Assembly (NCBI GenBank): GCA_028571685.1
Contig: CM053141.1
Span: 134,320,833-134,384,832 of the forward strand
Source: Heterohyrax brucei
Lineage: Eukaryota > Chordata > Mammalia > Hyracoidea > Procaviidae
Direction: 5' to 3'
Length of the DNA: 64,000 nucleotides
Below, piece after piece: positions 47,201 through 56,884 of this stretch. The notes under the pieces are model-generated. The model was not told the origin of the DNA, did not search any database, and saw only the letters and a list, made by a program, of their open reading frames with translations. The position numbers and the translations under genes were made by a program. Each line of letters starts with the position of its first letter. Within the stretch, counting starts at the first letter, position 1.

Positions 47201-48060
47201 GTTCTCATTGGAATCCATGAATTTCTTTAATTCATCCTTGATTTCCTCTATAACCCATGTTTTTTTGAGCAAGATGTTGTTCAGTTTCCAAGAGTTCCAC
47301 TTTCTATCTATGTTTTTTCTGCTATTGATTTCAACTTTTATGGCTTTATGATCTGAGAAGATGCTCTGCAGTAATTCAATGGTATGAATTTTGTTGAGCA
47401 TTGCATTATGGCCTATCACGTGGTCAATTCTGAAGAATGTTCCATGTGCACTGGAGAAGAAGGTGTAGTTGTCTGCTGATGGGTGGAAAGTTCTGTATAT
47501 ATCAATGAGGTTTAGTTGGTTAATTGTGTCAATGAGGTCTTCTGTATCTTTACTGAGCTTTATTCTAGATGATCTGTCTAGTAATGAGAGTGGAGTGTTA
47601 AAGTCTCCCACTATTATTGTGGAGTCATCTAACTCTCTTTTGAGCGTAGTCAGTGTTTCTTCAACATATTCAGGCGCTCTGACATTGAAGCCAAGTGCCG
47701 TCTGACATTAGGTGCATGAATATTTAATATAGTTAAGTCTTGCTTGTGTACTGAACCTTTCAGCAATAAATAGTGTCCATCTTTGTCCACGATGGTGGAT
47801 TTGACATTAAAATTGATTTTGTCTGAGATTAGAATTGCTACCCCTGCTCTTCTTTGTTCATTGTTAGCTTGATATATATTCTTCCATCCTTTAATTTTCA
47901 GTTTGTTCCTGTCTTTAGATCTCAAGTGAGTTTTTTGTAGACAACATATGGATGGGTCATGTCTTTTGATCCAAGATGACACTCAGTGTCTCTTTACTGG
48001 AGCATTCAGTCCATTCACATTCAATGTAATTATTGACAGGTATGTCTTCACTGCTGCCAT
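44213..48060 (-). pseudogene. L1 ORF2 (endonuclease-reverse transcriptase), copy B, nearly open
   Basis: It encodes the L1 nicking endonuclease (N-terminal), reverse transcriptase (centre) and Cys-rich C-terminus. The start ATG at 48060 gives MAAVKTYLSIITLNVNGLNA. Landmarks: [22 protein letters not shown] and SDHKAI (endonuclease); [51 protein letters not shown] at 45929-45940 (RT active site); and [20 protein letters not shown] near the C-terminus. The span minus a 23-nt insertion is 1,275 codons, the usual L1 length. Breaks: TGA at codon 26; a 14-nt SINE-tail insertion plus 9-nt duplication at 47678-47709; TGA at codon 937 (45229-45227); TGA at about codon 1098 (44746-44744). The endonuclease Glu43 is Lys (CLQKTHL), expected to block nicking. 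Confidence 0.95.
47678..47709 (-). mobile_element. 14-nt SINE-tail micro-insertion with 9-bp TSD in L1 ORF2
   Basis: The plus strand reads TCTGACATT (47678-47686), GAAGCCAAGTGCCG (47687-47700), TCTGACATT (47701-47709). In L1 orientation the inserted 14 nt are CGGCACTTGGCTTC, the 3' tail of the SINE subfamily seen at 62231 (GACGGCACTTGGCTTGG). Removing insert plus one TSD copy restores the frame (NIHAPNVR then [16 protein letters not shown]). It is a very short retrotransposition-like footprint. Confidence 0.8.
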
Positions 48061-48481
48061 TGTGATATTTTTATTTTTATGTTGAGGTTTTCTCTGTTGT
48101 TCTTATTAGTCTGTTCTGGGACACTCTTTTTTGTGAGTTGATTTTTCACCTTTTTCAGAGCTGGTTTTATAGTTGTTGAGACTCGTGTGTTAGATTTCTT
48201 GAAATGGTATGATACATCTTTGTTGTGCTTTACAGTTGCCCCTATGAACCCCCTTAATAAACTATTTATAAACCCAATTTTAATTACTACCAGTGTTGTC
48301 ATCTTCCTCTCCATCTGGAAGGACTGTAATGACTGTAGTACATCCCTCTTTTATTATGATGACACCATAGTTTTCATGATGATCACTGGATTGCTTCTTT
48401 CCAAATCAAAGCTGTGATTTACTTCGGAGCCTTCCCTAAATGAGTAGAGTATTGTGTAGTGTGTCGTTCTAAAATATAAAG

Positions 48482-49440
48482 TTAGTGGTTTCGTTCTTCT
48501 AAGCCAAAGCCAAGAACTTCTTTCAGTATTTCTTGTAGTTTGGGTTTGGTTTTTACAAAGTCTCTGAGTTTCTGTTTATCTGGGAATGTCTTAATTTCAT
48601 TTTCATATTTGAAAGATAGTTTTGCAGGATATATAATTCTTGGTTGGAAGTTCTTCTCCTTCAAGACTTTGAATGTGTCGTGCCACTGTCTCCGTGCCAG
48701 CATGGTTTCTGCTGAGAAATCTGACGAGAGCCTACAGGGTTTCCCTCAGAATGTTAGCTTTGCCTTGAGTCTTGCTGCCTTTAAGAGTTGCTGCTTATGT
48801 TTCATTTTGTTAAGCTTGATTATAATATATCTTGGAGTCTTTCTTTTTTAGATCTATATTGGGTGGCGTACGATATGCATCTGAGATGTCTATAGTCTCT
48901 TCCTTCATGATTTCTGGGAAGTTTTCTTTCAGTAGCTCAGCAACAATACTCTGTGTTCTCAGATGTCTGCCCCTGTTCAGGGACTCCAATTAATCGAAGG
49001 TTGTTCCTCTTAATAGAGTCCCACATGCTTCTTAATGTTTCTTCATTTTTCTTGTTTATTTTTTCTGATTTCTGCTCATAGACGCTGGCCTCAGTAGCTC
49101 TGTCTTCCGAGTCAGAAATTCTTTTTTCCATTTGTTCCATTCTGTTTTCTTGGCTTTGCATGGAAGTTTCTATGTCTTTGATTTTCTTCTTGATCTGTTG
49201 GATTTCAGAGTACTGGTGTTCCATCAGATCGAACAACTTGCTTAATTTTTCATTTTGTTCTGCTGCATTTTGTATAAGGTCTAGAAGGACTCTGTATATA
49301 ATCAATTTGTATTCACTTCCTGATGCTTTCATAAAAGTTTCTTCATCTGGAAAACTCCTTGGTTGCTTTGTTTGGGAGCCTTCTGAAGCCATGAGTGATT
49401 GCTTGTATGCCGCAATTGTCTGTTGCTTTTTGGGTCCCAT
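48482..49440 (-). pseudogene. L1 ORF1 (RNA-binding chaperone), copy B, broken
   Basis: The ATG at 49440 starts MGPKKQQTIAAYKQSLMASE. A coiled-coil segment follows (YSEIQQIKKKIKDIETSMQS, ENRMEQMEKRISDSEDRATE), then the RRM start SIKRNNLRLIGVPEQGQ (to about 48960), and the C-terminal domain GKPCRLSSDFSAETMLARRQ, LKEKNFQPRIIYPAKLSFKY (to 48482). In known L1s the protein trimerises and coats L1 RNA. Breaks: a 2-nt loss near 48950 (copy A keeps them), one extra A in the A run near 48846, and a TGA in the TF-GKP position (copy A has Arg). Without the indels the ORF would be 320 codons including stop. Confidence 0.93.
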
Positions 49441-50441
49441 GTGAGTATATAGAGGCTGGAAGAGGTACTGTGAGGATGGATTGCAAATGTTTCTCTAGGC
49501 TCTCTTCAAATGTAAAGCAAAAGGTATCTGACCAGTTCACAAGTCAGTTAGGTTTTCAGGTGTAGAGGTCCCTCTTCTCATCTGACAAAGTAAGCGCCAC
49601 TGTATCCAACCCCAGATGATAACAAACTAGTTCAGAATACAGCAATGCTACTGCCCTGATGGCCTCTGCTGACAGGGCCTAGCCTTAGCCAACACTGCGT
49701 CGAGTACTGGTTTTGTGATAGAAAAGCGCTCTCCTGTGGGCAGGCTCTGGCTCCCAAGCTAAGAATTAGGTCCAGCTGCGGCCACCGTATCCAAGATGGC
49801 GTCCTCCACACAGGCAGCAGACAGAGGGGCTAAAGGTGCCGAGAGGCAGTGATTCCTCTGCTTCTGTTGCAGGGCCCCCAAATGCAGGCAGCACTGTGCA
49901 AAATCACCACTTTTCTGGTGGAGAAGCGCTGTCCCGTTTGCAGGCACTGGCTCCCAGTCTAAGAACAAGGTCCCACTAAAATCTCGGTACCAACATGGAG
50001 TCCCGCACCCTCACCGTTGAGCTCCGCACAAATCCCACTGAGGCAGCTACAAAACGAAAGGCTCAAAGTGTCCAGATTAACAGAGTCCCGAGCCTGGCTC
50101 TCAGAATATGGGAATTTCGCCTGCCTATCCCCCCAGCAGCGCGTCTGAGTCCAGCCGCCAGGCAAGACCCAGCTCCGCCCGCCAGCCGAGATCGAGGGAA
50201 AAAAAAATTCAAACTGGTGCGTTTACCTTCCGTCTGTGAGAGCCAGGGCTAGCCAGGAGCGGGAGTCAGCGAAAGAGAGTAGGTTTTTCGCTGAGTGGTA
50301 TGAAGTCCCAATTAACAGCTCTGTGCTGTGTCCTGAGGCTGATTAGGTGATCAGAAGGCTCTGTTTGATTGTCAATTCAGGTCTTGGTTTCCAGAGGGAT
50401 GTAAGGAGACGTGGGCTTAGTCTGCCATCTTGACTCCGCCC
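49441..50441 (-). promoter_or_regulatory. L1 5' UTR, copy B, with two monomer-like units
   Basis: Two related blocks (plus-strand 49672-49805 and 49871-50000) are offset by about 200 bp. Both hold AGGGCC-start text, AGAAAAGCGCT / AGAAGCGCTGTC, TGGCTCCCA, CTAAGAA-AGGTCC and end in ATCCAAGATGGCGTCC / ACCAACATGGAGTCC. Repeated promoter monomers are known from mouse L1; here only two survive. The region is GC-richer than the rest of the element. Confidence 0.65.
50424..50431 (-). promoter_or_regulatory. YY1-like site at the L1 5' end (copy B)
   Basis: In L1 orientation the 5' end reads GGCGGAGTCAAGATGGCAGA, with AAGATGGC about 11 bases from the start. Human L1 has a YY1 site in nearly the same place (CAAGATGGCCG). 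YY1 is known to fix the human L1 start site, so a similar role is inferred here. Confidence 0.6.
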
Positions 50442-50534
50442 CCCCATAGGGTTTCTAAGGAATAGCTAGTGGATTCCAACTACAGCCTTTTGGTTAGCAA
50501 CCTGTAGCTCTTAACCAGAGCTCTGTGTACCTAG

Positions 50535-50712
50535 TTAAAACCCAAAACCAAATCCCCTGCCCATCAAATACATTCCCACTCATAGCGACCCTATAAGACA
50601 GAGTAGAACCGCCCCATAGCATTTCCAAGGAGTGCCTGGTGGATTTGAATTGCTGATTTTTTAGTTAGCAGCTGTAGTATGCCACCACTACATCACTAGA
50701 GTTTTCTGAACC
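50535..50712 (-). mobile_element. AfroSINE (-)
   Basis: Antisense copy: CCAAAACCAAATCCCCTGCC tail, ACTCATAGCGACCCTATAAG, AGTGCCTGGTGGATTTGAAT, TTAGCAGCTGTAGTATGCC. It starts directly after the TSD of the SINE split by L1 copy B. Confidence 0.85.
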
Positions 50713-50816
50713 TTATTACTCAAGTTAAATAGAGAACATAACTGGTTTATTTTAAGACATTTGAACCCTTCCCTGATCCAATGTCCCTCTATAACCCCAT
50801 CACCTTTCCATCCTGA

Positions 50817-50985
50817 ATTTTTGATTGCCTGTTGCCATAGACCCCAAATCCACTGCCGTAGAGAACAGAGTAACATTGCCTCACAGAGTTTCTGAAGAAC
50901 CCCTGTTGCACTCAAACTGCTGACCTTTTGATTAGCAGTAGTAGCACTCAGCCACTGTGCCACCAGGGGTTCCAGATTTTTGATT
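50817..50985 (-). mobile_element. AfroSINE (-) with 10-bp TSD
   Basis: Antisense copy between direct repeats ATTTTTGATT (50817-50826 and 50976-50985). The body has CCACTGCCGTAGAGAACAGA, CTGACCTTTTGATTAGCAGT, CAGCCACTGTGCCACCAGGG. Confidence 0.88.
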
Positions 50986-51420
50986 AGCAGTTTCTTATTT
51001 CTCTTATATGAATTTGTAACATGTGGTTTATATATGTAAAAATATATATTGTTTTTGCTTGTTTTCAAGCTTCATATACATAGACTTCTATCTTATGTAT
51101 TCTTTGTAGCTTGTTTTCTTCAAGTAACGTTATATCCCTGAGATACATCTACTTTACTGCATGTAGCTATAATTTATTCGTGTTCACTGCCATCTTCATT
51201 AATTCTATTGTTGGTGGACATTTGGCTTATTTCTAGTTTTTTTCTTTTAGATCTGCTGTTATGATTGTTGATACACATTTCTTTTGGGATATACTCTAGA
51301 ATTTCTCTAGAGCAAGGGTAGATAGCTGGGAGTGAAATTACTAGGTCATGGGTATGTACATCTGTATTTACTAATAATGCCTTCCTTTTCCACAGTACCT
51401 CTTACTAGCAATTTATCTAT

Positions 51421-51475
51421 CTGTATGTGTGTGTATATATATATGTATATATATATGTATATACATATACACAGG
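51421..51475. repeat. TA/TG microsatellite
   Basis: GTATATATATATGTATATAT and ATATGTATATACATATACAC lie within the old L1. Confidence 0.8.
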
Positions 51476-51782
51476 TGCATCTGTATAATTTTATGTGGCT
51501 GGGATTCTCATTGTGACTTTAACTTGAATTTTAACTTGAATTTCTCCTGTTACTGATGAAGATTAGCATCTTTTCATATGTTTATTGGTCATTTGGGTTT
51601 CTTCTTTTTCTGAGGAGCCTATTTTCCATCGCCCGTTTCTACTTTTTAGTGCTATATATATTGCAAATATTTTTTCTTGATTTGTGACTTGTCATTTCAC
51701 TATCTTTATGGTGGCTTTGATGAACAGAGTTCATTAGTTTTAATGTAGTTTAATTTATCAATCTTTGTCTAGATAAAAGCCA

Positions 51783-51828
51783 GGAAAGCCAAGTGCCGTC
51801 GAGTCGGATCCGACTCATGGCGACCCTA
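51783..51828 (-). mobile_element. Strongly 5'-truncated SINE (about 45 bp)
   Basis: Antisense tail only: AAAGCCAAGTGCCGTCGAG, TCGGATCCGACTCATGGCGA, CCCTAG. It inserts in the old L1. Same tail subfamily as 62231. It has no SINE head, and no clear TSD was found. Confidence 0.75.
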
Positions 51829-52417
51829 GTTTGTAGTTTTTGTGTCTTATTTAAGAAATTCTTCTCTAATCCTAGGTTATGGATAAATACAATCTCTCAT
51901 ATCGTCTTCTAAGAGTTTTCTAACTTCACCTTGCATATTTAAGTCTTTAATCCATCTGGAATTGATTTTCATGTGTGGCTTAAGGTACAGACCAAATTTT
52001 ATTTTATTTTTCTGTATGGAGCACCATTCACTCAGAAGTGCATGAAATACAATGGCCACTATCATAAACCAAGTATCCATATATGAAGACTAATTTCCCC
52101 CACCAAAGCTCTCTATTTTGTTCTTCTGATTAATTTATCTATCCCTAAACTGATTTCATACTACATCGATTATTATACTTTCACTGTAAATGGTGATATC
52201 TAATAAATTAAACTCCCCTTTGGACCCTCGAGGTTCCATTTAAGGGTTAGAATCAGCTTATCATTTTCATGGGGGAAAAATAAAAACACTCTTTGGGATT
52301 TTTATTGGAATTGTAGTGAATCTAAATATCAATTTGAGGAAGACTGAGACCCTAATAATGGCATTGAAATTTTCAATCCATGAACATAGTGTGTGTTGTG
52401 ATTTAAGCCTTCCCTAA

Positions 52418-52436
52418 GACGGCACTTGGCTTGGCC
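52418..52436 (+). mobile_element. Solo SINE tail (about 17-19 nt)
   Basis: GACGGCACTTGGCTTGG is present with no SINE body before it, next to CCCTAA. It adjoins the TSD of the following SINE. It may be an earlier tail-only insertion used as a later target. Confidence 0.5.
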
Positions 52437-52590
52437 AATATATTTTGGGAAACCCTGGTGTGTAGTGGGTTAAGTGCAGTTCAAATCCACCAGGCACTCC
52501 TTGAATACTCTGGGGGTCAGTTCTACCCTGGTCCTTAGGGTCGCCATGAGTCAAATCCGACTCAATGGCACTTGACTGGCTAATATATTT
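52433..52590 (+). mobile_element. AfroSINE (+) with 13-bp TSD
   Basis: Flanked by GGCCAATATATTT (52433-52445) and GGCTAATATATTT (52578-52590). The body is head-shortened: AAACCCTGGTGTGTAGTGG, GTTCAAATCCACCAGGCACT, CCTTGAATACTCTGGGGGTC, GGTCGCCATGAGTCAAATCC. Its CCTTGAATACTCT text marks the same young subfamily as 62231. Confidence 0.85.
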
Positions 52591-53585
52591 CAGTAAAGCT
52601 GTATATTTTCTTCAGAGATTTTCACATCTTTTCTGAAATTCTCAGAATGTTTATATTTTGATGCTATGTAACTGATATCTTTTAAAAATTACATTTTAAC
52701 TACTCAGTACTGCAATATAAAAATGCAATTAATTTTGTACATTTATTTTTGTGTTTAACAACTTGTAATTCTAATACCTTATCTGTAGATTTTTTTTTCT
52801 ACAAGTAGTTTTATTTGTGAGTTACAATAGCTTTGTTACTTTTTAATCCTTGTACATTTTATTTATATCCCTTACCTTAACTGCGTTGGAGAAGACCTCT
52901 AATATAAGATTCAATAGAACTAGTGGTAGCAAGCACCCTTGTCTTATTTCTGACTCTAAAGGAAGTCATCTTCACATTTCATCTTTAATTGTGATATTTG
53001 CTGTAGATAACCTTTATCGAGTTAAGTCCAAGTATAGTTCTATTCCTTCTTTGATAATAAGTTTTTGTCATGAATGGATATTCCATTTTATCAAACACTT
53101 TTGATTACTGAGATAATCACATGAATTCTACTGCTGATGAATTTCTGTAATTGATTTTTCTAATGTTAAATTAACCTTGCATTATGGGATAACCTCAGTA
53201 TCATCATGATACATAATCTTATTTTATGTTATTGGGCTTGGCCTGCTAGTATTTTTCTTAGGATTATTTCATCTAATATTCCAAGCCAGTATTTCTTAGA
53301 AACAAAATAATCTCACCAGTCTTTGCCCAGTCTCCAATGATTGTGAACCTTAGATGAGTTGCTATTAAAGCTACATTCCATTTTGTGACGTTGAAACATA
53401 AGCTTCCAGATCAAAATCTTCTTCAGGATCATCATGGAAGTCTGCTACAAGACTTGCATTTCAATCCCCAAATGTGTTCTGCAAATATATGAAGGTGTGA
53501 TGTGGAGATATACATATTTTTACCAGATTCATAGGTATCTTTAGCTATCTAAAAGTTTCAGATTTTTAATCCCTGTATAAATTAG

Positions 53586-53818
53586 GAAAAACCAAAACCA
53601 AAAGCAAACCAGTTGCCATGGAGTCAGTTCCTACTCATGACAACCCCGTGTGTTTCATAGTTATGTTTTCCCACTAGGTGCTCCATAGGGTTTTCAAGGC
53701 TTTAACCTTTTGGAAGCAGATCACCAGGCTTTTCTTCAGAAATACTTCCAGGTGGCTTCAAACAGCGATCTTTTGGGTTAGTAATTGAGTGCTTAACTGT
53801 TTGCATCACCCAGGACTC
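53586..53818 (-). mobile_element. AfroSINE, long variant (-)
   Basis: Antisense copy: AACCAAAACCAAAAGCAAAC tail, AGTTGCCATGGAGTCAGTTC, GATCACCAGGCTTTTCTTCA, AGTAATTGAGTGCTTAACTG. Confidence 0.85.
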
Positions 53819-55122
53819 CTATATAAATGAAAGTTTTTTGCGTGTGTACTTCCAAGCAACTGTTTTCGGATGGCTTTTCCTCACAAGTAGCTGTAAGTGT
53901 TTTTAGAATGGGGACTGTGGTCTCTATTCCTCATCTGTCCTTCAGTAGAACACATGCATTGTGCTGCCCCACAGAGCAGAGGCATTTGGGAAATAGAAAC
54001 TAATTGTCTCTTCCTTAGATAAAGAGGTAGTGTTGGGCAGTGGTTAAAGCCAGACTGCCTCAGGCCTTCATGCTTCTCGACAATCACTTAAGAATTCAGA
54101 AATGTTTGTCTAGCTTCTCACTCAGACTTCCTAGAGGGGAAAGCCAAAAAAAAAAAAAAAAAAAAAACTAGGCTGAATATGCATACTCTGGAAAACAAGG
54201 TAAACAGCATCTCTCTCATGTGAACTCCTAAAATAATATGTGGTTCAGATGTGTTCAATCAGAACTTTCCGCCAGCATCTATCTTTCTATACCTTTCTGG
54301 TTGACTTCTCACCTTTCCCTTGCTGATTATCCCTTTTTGTTTGGAACCCCTTTTGGGGAGGACCTCTTTTTGGCAATAGACCCTCCTTTCTAATAGAAGT
54401 GTCAGGGAACATGGTTGTTTGGAAATGAGAATGATTGAACATAGCCATTATTTGGAAGAATTTTTGAAAAGTGAGAGCATAGCAAAACAAGTACTATTTT
54501 AAAATCTGGATCTCCTGACCTTGGGAACCAAAAAAATCACCATGTACTAGGCAATGTTGCACAGCTTGCCATTGCTCATCTGAATCCTGGAGGCAAAACA
54601 CACTAATTGGCCCCTAATTGGCTTGGCTGGTATTGGGGCCCACTGTTTCCAGTATAAACTGAATCCCACACTTCATGGTTTCCTAGTATGGGATGAAAGA
54701 GGGGACAGTGAAAATTTCTGAGACTGAAGATGTTTCTTCGGAGCTTCGTGAGAAACCTCTGAAATGAACTTACGGAGGCAAAAAGCACCACAAGACTATG
54801 TTATTGATATTGTGATTAAAATAATATTCTAATCAATGGAAACCTACCAAATTATGGATGCCGTGAATAATCTATACTATTTTGAATTTAATCAACCACC
54901 AGTGATATATCTTGGGTTTGCTTTAAATTACTCCAGCAGAGAAAAAAAACGTAGGAGTGGGGAATATGGAAAATGAGAATGGTGACATGTAAATCATCAG
55001 GCTAGGGATGGATATGTGGGAAGTCATTATATGATTTTCACTACTGTTATAGAATTTTGAAAATTTCCATAATGAAAAAAAATTTTAAAGCAGTGATTGA
55101 AATGTAAAGAAATATGTCAACC
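53819..55122. other. Unique DNA with a 22-A run and a possible old LINE tail
   Basis: A pure A22 tract is at 54146-54167. Text GAATTTTGAAAATTTCCATA near 55052 looks like an old L1 3' end. A basic 67-codon minus frame at 54287-54490 (KEGLLPKRGPPQKGFQTKRD) matches no family I know. No gene is claimed. Confidence 0.4.
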
Positions 55123-55317
55123 TTTAGTTGTTAACACAGACATAGTGGTTAAGTGCTATGGCTGCTAACCAAAAAGGTTTGTAGTTTGAATCTACTAGAC
55201 ATTCTTGGAAACTCTATGGGGCAGTTCTACTCTGTCCTATAGGGTCACTATGAGTTAGAATCTGCTCAGTGACAATAGGTTTGGGTTTTCGTTTTTTTAT
55301 TTTTAGTTATTAACACA
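55123..55317 (+). mobile_element. AfroSINE (+) with 16-bp TSD
   Basis: Flanked by TTTAGTTGTTAACACA (55123-55138) and TTTAGTTATTAACACA (55302-55317). Body: AGTGGTTAAGTGCTATGGCT, GCTAACCAAAAAGGTTTGTA, CTATGGGGCAGTTCTACTCT, GTCCTATAGGGTCACTATGA. Confidence 0.92.
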
Positions 55318-56884
55318 AGCATACTCTGTTCCCTTCCATGAAGGGTGCTGTGATGTACTGCTCGGCTGCCCTTTCAGGAATAAAGACATAGTCCCCAGGT
55401 GTTGGGAGTGCTGCAGGGAGAAAGCTCTCACCATCCACTGAGACACTGATTGTCTCAACTGGAGAGACAGCTACTTACCCCAAGATCACAGATGCTTCCC
55501 AGGGCAGCCTGTCTCAGTGACTGACGGAGTAGAAAGGCCCGGCTGCCTCATGCCAACCTCGCAGCTTCACAAGTCCCCGCAGATTTGTCTGAGGCCTCCA
55601 CTGAGACCGCATTGCAGTTCACCTTCTCCTATTTCTTCCCTCCTCTTCCACAGATGTTGATCTAAACAGCATGTCTTCATAAGCCTCCCCCAAACTTCAC
55701 TCATTCAGACTCTACTTCCAGGGGAAGCCCCACCAGTGACACTACTACAGACACGCTATCAGAGAACATTAGTGATGCGAGGGACCTAAGTGGATGTTCA
55801 ATCTGTGTCCCTCATTTTGCAGGGAAGTGTACTCTAGGGAGGTTACGTGACCTACCCAGTATCAGTCCAGTACGCAGCATCCATACAGTTGATGCCACAA
55901 CAGACACTGAAGTCCACAGTTCCTAACTCCAATGAGCCAGGCCATTACTATGTTCTAAACATTTCATTGATTCACATGGGCTGGTTTTGAAAATAAGTTG
56001 CTTAGCCTCATATTTTAATGGCCAAGGAATACTGATGGCACATAGTTTTGCTTGCTTGTATCAGAAGAGTCAACTAAAGGAGGTTAGCAGCAAGTACATT
56101 TATTTTCTTACACATCAGGAAAGTACGTGTAGCAATTTGAGGATGTCATCAGAAACCTAGATTCTTTACATGTCTGTCATGTCACTTTTTATCCTCAAGT
56201 CTCGGAAAGCATTACTAGGGCTCCAGGTACCACATTCTTTCACAACCATGTAAGAACCGTGTCAAAGAAGAAAGAGTATGTTTATTATTATTTTTTTTTA
56301 AATTACGTACAAAAGCCTTTCCAGAAGTTTCTCAGCTGACTTCCCAGATCCCACTGGGTCTTATGCCTTAGCACCTGCTGGGCAGAAGGCTGGGAATTCA
56401 AGTATCTGGTATGTGGGGCCTCTCTAGGGAGATAAGCGCTAGTAACAAGTTAGAGAGGGCTGAGAGGTCACCAATTAGGCAACACAGTGACTACCACATC
56501 TGATCTAGTTTTTATCCTCTGAACTCATCTGCTCAAGGAAGCAAAGGTGTTTATCAGATATAATAGTGTTTAATTAGTACTTTTAGGATAGCTTCTCACC
56601 TACGAGGCTTAACTGGCCAGATGAAGTGGTCAACATTTAAACCACAAACTTGGAACATACATTTTTTTTTCATACTTCACTGAAACAGAGATCCAATAGA
56701 AGGATGCATTTTATATGAACTAATTAAAGTAAGTAAAAATTCTCTTTAAAGTGTTAAAAAGCAAAGATATCACTTTAAGGACTAAGGTACGCCTGGCTGA
56801 AGCTGCTGTGTTTTCAGTCAAGTCGTCTCATGTGCATGTGAAAGATGAACTATGAATACGAATGATGACAGAAGAATCAACTTT
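55318..56884. other. Unique DNA; possible MIR at 55790-55930
   Basis: CTCATTTTGCAGGGAAGTGT and GGAGGTTACGTGACCTACCC resemble a decayed MIR core. Otherwise no repeat or gene is recognised. Confidence 0.4.

Larger units (their letters stand above)
43197..50456 (-). mobile_element. Full-length L1, copy B (younger)
   Basis: Complete L1 on the minus strand: body 43212-50441 (7,230 bp), flanked by the perfect 15-bp direct repeat CCCCATAGGGTTTCT at 43197-43211 and 50442-50456. The first nick reads CTT/AGAAAC in L1 orientation. Order 5' to 3': 5' UTR (50441-49441), ORF1 (49440-48482), spacer, ORF2 (48060-44213), 3' UTR (44212-43212). It is the best preserved element in the window: ORF2 has 794 codons open without interruption. 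It cannot move as it stands, since both ORFs are interrupted. It sits in an AfroSINE. Confidence 0.97.
43125..50534 (-). mobile_element. AfroSINE (-), split by L1 copy B
   Basis: The tail half (CAGAGCCGTCCAGTTGATTT, ACCTTACAGGATCTGCCCC) is at 43136-43211. The head half (AGCTAGTGGATTCCAACTAC, TTTTGGTTAGCAACCTGTAG) is at 50457-50523. The 11-bp direct repeat TGTGTACCTAG flanks it at 43125-43135 and 50524-50534. The split is exact at the L1 target-site duplication, so the L1 is younger than the SINE. Confidence 0.9.
51000..53340 (-). mobile_element. Old L1 (L1M/HAL-like age), ORF2 3' part (-)
   Basis: Antisense ancient L1 text in order: the target-search region ATTCTATTGTTGGTGGACAT (51205), CATTTGGGTTTCTTC (51590), CTTTAATCCATCTGGAATTG (51945), GATATCTTTTAAAAATTAC (52675), and the RT-region remnant CTAGTGGTAGCAAGCACCC (52920). 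Too decayed for a protein. It hosts SINE insertions at 51783 and 52418-52590. Confidence 0.75.

Noticed and set aside
46806-47351. 181-codon plus frame, Ser/Phe/Leu-rich
   Set aside because: It is the antisense shadow of L1 ORF2, which explains its hydrophobic, membrane-like look.
54146-54167. A22 run as the tail of a processed pseudogene
   Set aside because: No recognisable coding text lies before it and no flanking direct repeat was found.
54287-54490. Basic minus frame with KR/PP motifs
   Set aside because: Short, no start or splice context, and no family recognised. It was too weak to list as a gene.
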